This document shows, one piece after another, positions 62,943-64,000 of a stretch of DNA of 64,000 bases. The stretch covers positions 2,542,001 through 2,606,000 of the forward strand of contig NZ_CP096203.1 in NCBI RefSeq assembly GCF_023195755.1, in the 5' to 3' direction. The stretch comes from Chryseobacterium nepalense. Lineage in GTDB: Bacteria; Bacteroidota; Bacteroidia; Flavobacteriales; Weeksellaceae. Every line of letters begins with the position of its first letter. Positions within the stretch are counted from its first letter, which is position 1. The translations under genes and the position numbers were made by a program. The notes beneath the pieces were generated by a model. The model worked only from the letters and a program-made list of their open reading frames with translations. It had not been told where the DNA came from and did no database searches.

Positions 62943-62973
62943 TTTGGTTTTATTAAAATTAATTTTACTTTTG
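62943..62973 (+). promoter_or_regulatory. Strong promoter of the first Hcp gene
   Basis: TTTG at 62943-62946, 19 nt, TACTTTTG at 62966-62973: full consensus. The leader to the ATG at 63063 would be about 80 nt. Confidence 0.75.
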
Positions 62974-63062
62974 AACAGTATTCTGCGCCGATAAGTCAAG
63001 CTGAAGAACGCATGAATATATTCCATTATTGGTAATATTATTATTTAAACTTAAAATATATT

Positions 63063-63449
63063 ATGTCATTTAAAACCATTTTAGAATACGCCGGAACAAA
63101 GCGTAATGTTTTATCAGTAGAGTTCGGCATGTTACAGGAAACCGACAAAACGGGGAGGCCGTCTTCGGTAGCCCGAGGAGGGAAAATCCATTTAACCGTA
63201 GAAGGAACCGGTGCAACTGATCTTTTTGAATGGATGACCAATTCTTTTGAAAGAAAAGATGGAAGTGTTAAATTCATTAAAAGAGATAGTGATGCTACAT
63301 TGAAAGAGCTTAAATTCAAGGAAGCTTATATTGTGAAATACACTGAAAATTTTGATGCCTCAGGAGAGAATCCGCTTACTGAAACTTTCGTGCTTTCAGC
63401 AAAAGAAATTGAATTGGGTAATGCCAAACATGTAAATGAATGGGTTTAA
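63063..63449 (+). CDS. T6SS tube protein TssD/Hcp, copy 1
   Basis: A 128-residue Hcp-like protein of the Bacteroidota TssD type, which forms the inner tube hexamers. It begins SFKTILEYAGTKRNVLSVEF and has VEGTGATDLFEWMTNSFERK. It has its own promoter, which would allow high expression relative to the sheath operon. Confidence 0.88.
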   Translation: MSFKTILEYAGTKRNVLSVEFGMLQETDKTGRPSSVARGGKIHLTVEGTGATDLFEWMTNSFERKDGSVKFIKRDSDATLKELKFKEAYIVKYTENFDASGENPLTETFVLSAKEIELGNAKHVNEWV

Positions 63450-63627
63450 CCTTCTTTACATTCAAAATGAATTATTTCAAACTAAAAATATAGCTTCTGT
63501 ATTTTTCATAAAAGAGATTTTTAATCAGAAAATACCTGCGGAATTCTTAAATAGGTATCCTCCAATGATCTTTTAAAAAACCAAAGCTTACTTATCAAAC
63601 AAAACACTTAACCGAAAAAAAATTATT

Positions 63628-64000
63628 ATGTCATTTAAAGCAATATTAGAAGTAGCCGGAAAAAAGTACAATATTCTGAATGTAAATTATGGATTATTCC
63701 AGGAAACTGATGCTACAGGACGTCCGTCTACCATTACAAGAGGAGGAAAAGTTGATGTTACTGTAGAAGGAACAGGGTCTACGGAACTTTTTGAATGGAT
63801 GACCAATTCTTTCGAAAGAAAAGACGGAAAAATAGTATTCTTCAAAAGAGACAGTGAAGCCACACTCAAAGAGCTTAAATTCACAGAAGCTTATCTCGTA
63901 AAGCATAAAGAAAAATTTGATTCGGTTGGAGAAAACCCGCTCACCGAGTCATTTACAATCTCCGCCCGGAAAATAGAAATGGGAAGTGGTGCCTATGAAA
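63628..64000 (+). CDS. T6SS tube protein TssD/Hcp, copy 2 (cut by window edge)
   Basis: Starts at ATG 63628 and runs off the right edge after 124 codons, near the expected end. It is clearly homologous to copy 1 (shared FEWMTNSFERKDG and ATLKELKF), with differences spread along the chain. The 178-base gap between copies has no clear terminator, so both may share the promoter. Confidence 0.88.
   Translation, partial: MSFKAILEVAGKKYNILNVNYGLFQETDATGRPSTITRGGKVDVTVEGTGSTELFEWMTNSFERKDGKIVFFKRDSEATLKELKFTEAYLVKHKEKFDSVGENPLTESFTISARKIEMGSGAYE

Noticed and set aside
1-64000. CRISPR arrays, prophage or rRNA genes
   Set aside because: No regularly spaced repeats, no phage structural module other than the T6SS, and no rRNA-like sequence were seen.

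Overview
The window looks like a chromosomal segment of a flavobacterium of the Chryseobacterium/Epilithonimonas (Weeksellaceae) type. Reasons: low GC with A/T-rich spacers; promoters of the Bacteroidota form TTTG-(19-21 nt)-TAnnTTTG; GLPGLI-family secreted proteins; a PorW/SprE-like type IX secretion lipoprotein; a subtype iii (Bacteroidota) type VI secretion system; and RiPP genes of the grasp-with-spasm and Bacteroidota lanthipeptide kinds. The species assignment is inference; no rRNA is present.

Region 1 (1-36 kb) is mainly core genome. pgk (5' part only) and rpiB diverge from a 639-bp A/T-rich spacer that carries two perfect adjacent DnaA boxes, a possible oriC or DnaA-controlled region. 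Then follow rnr, a LysE-type exporter, an S66 carboxypeptidase, yraN, an SDR, an NTF2-like secreted protein and tsaB. On the minus strand come the PorW/SprE-like lipoprotein, maf, kdsC and a DUF2520 gene. Next are an ECF sigma/membrane protein/Spy-like trio, lepA, small envelope genes, an NrtR-like NUDIX protein, a bacilliredoxin and a GH3-like enzyme; a minus-strand run mutL-rhomboid-EEP-lipoproteins; a feoA-feoB-Cys-rich peptide operon; glmM; a TPR protein; aat; an OB-fold DUF3127 gene; and a tRNA-Leu/Gly/Leu cluster.

Region 2 (36.2-51.5 kb) is accessory and holds two RiPP loci around one regulator. On the minus strand lies a grasp-with-spasm locus: double-glycine precursor, unknown lipoprotein, ATP-grasp maturase, a 66-aa coupled ORF, SPASM maturase, GLPGLI protein, C39-peptidase ABC exporter and HlyD adaptor. 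On the plus strand lies a class I lanthipeptide locus: a 45-aa precursor with one Thr and one Cys in its core, a secreted prolyl oligopeptidase and a dehydratase split into two ORFs, with no LanC. Between them sits a membrane-anchored TPR-AraC regulator. An 18-bp palindrome occurs upstream of both precursor genes at almost the same distance (about 35 bp) from a weak -7 element, so I infer one regulon. Three genes of the grasp-with-spasm locus carry four single-base frameshifts in or beside homopolymers, while the rest of the window looks intact.

Region 3 (51.5-64 kb, continuing beyond the window) is the type VI system: PKD-domain membrane protein, NlpC/P60-fold lipoprotein without catalytic residues, TssG, TssN, TssK, TssO, two unknown proteins, TssE, TssF, TssB, TssC, then a terminator and a separately promoted pair of Hcp (TssD) genes. 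ClpV, VgrG and TssR are not in the window and may lie to the right. I see no insertion sequence, CRISPR array or prophage.
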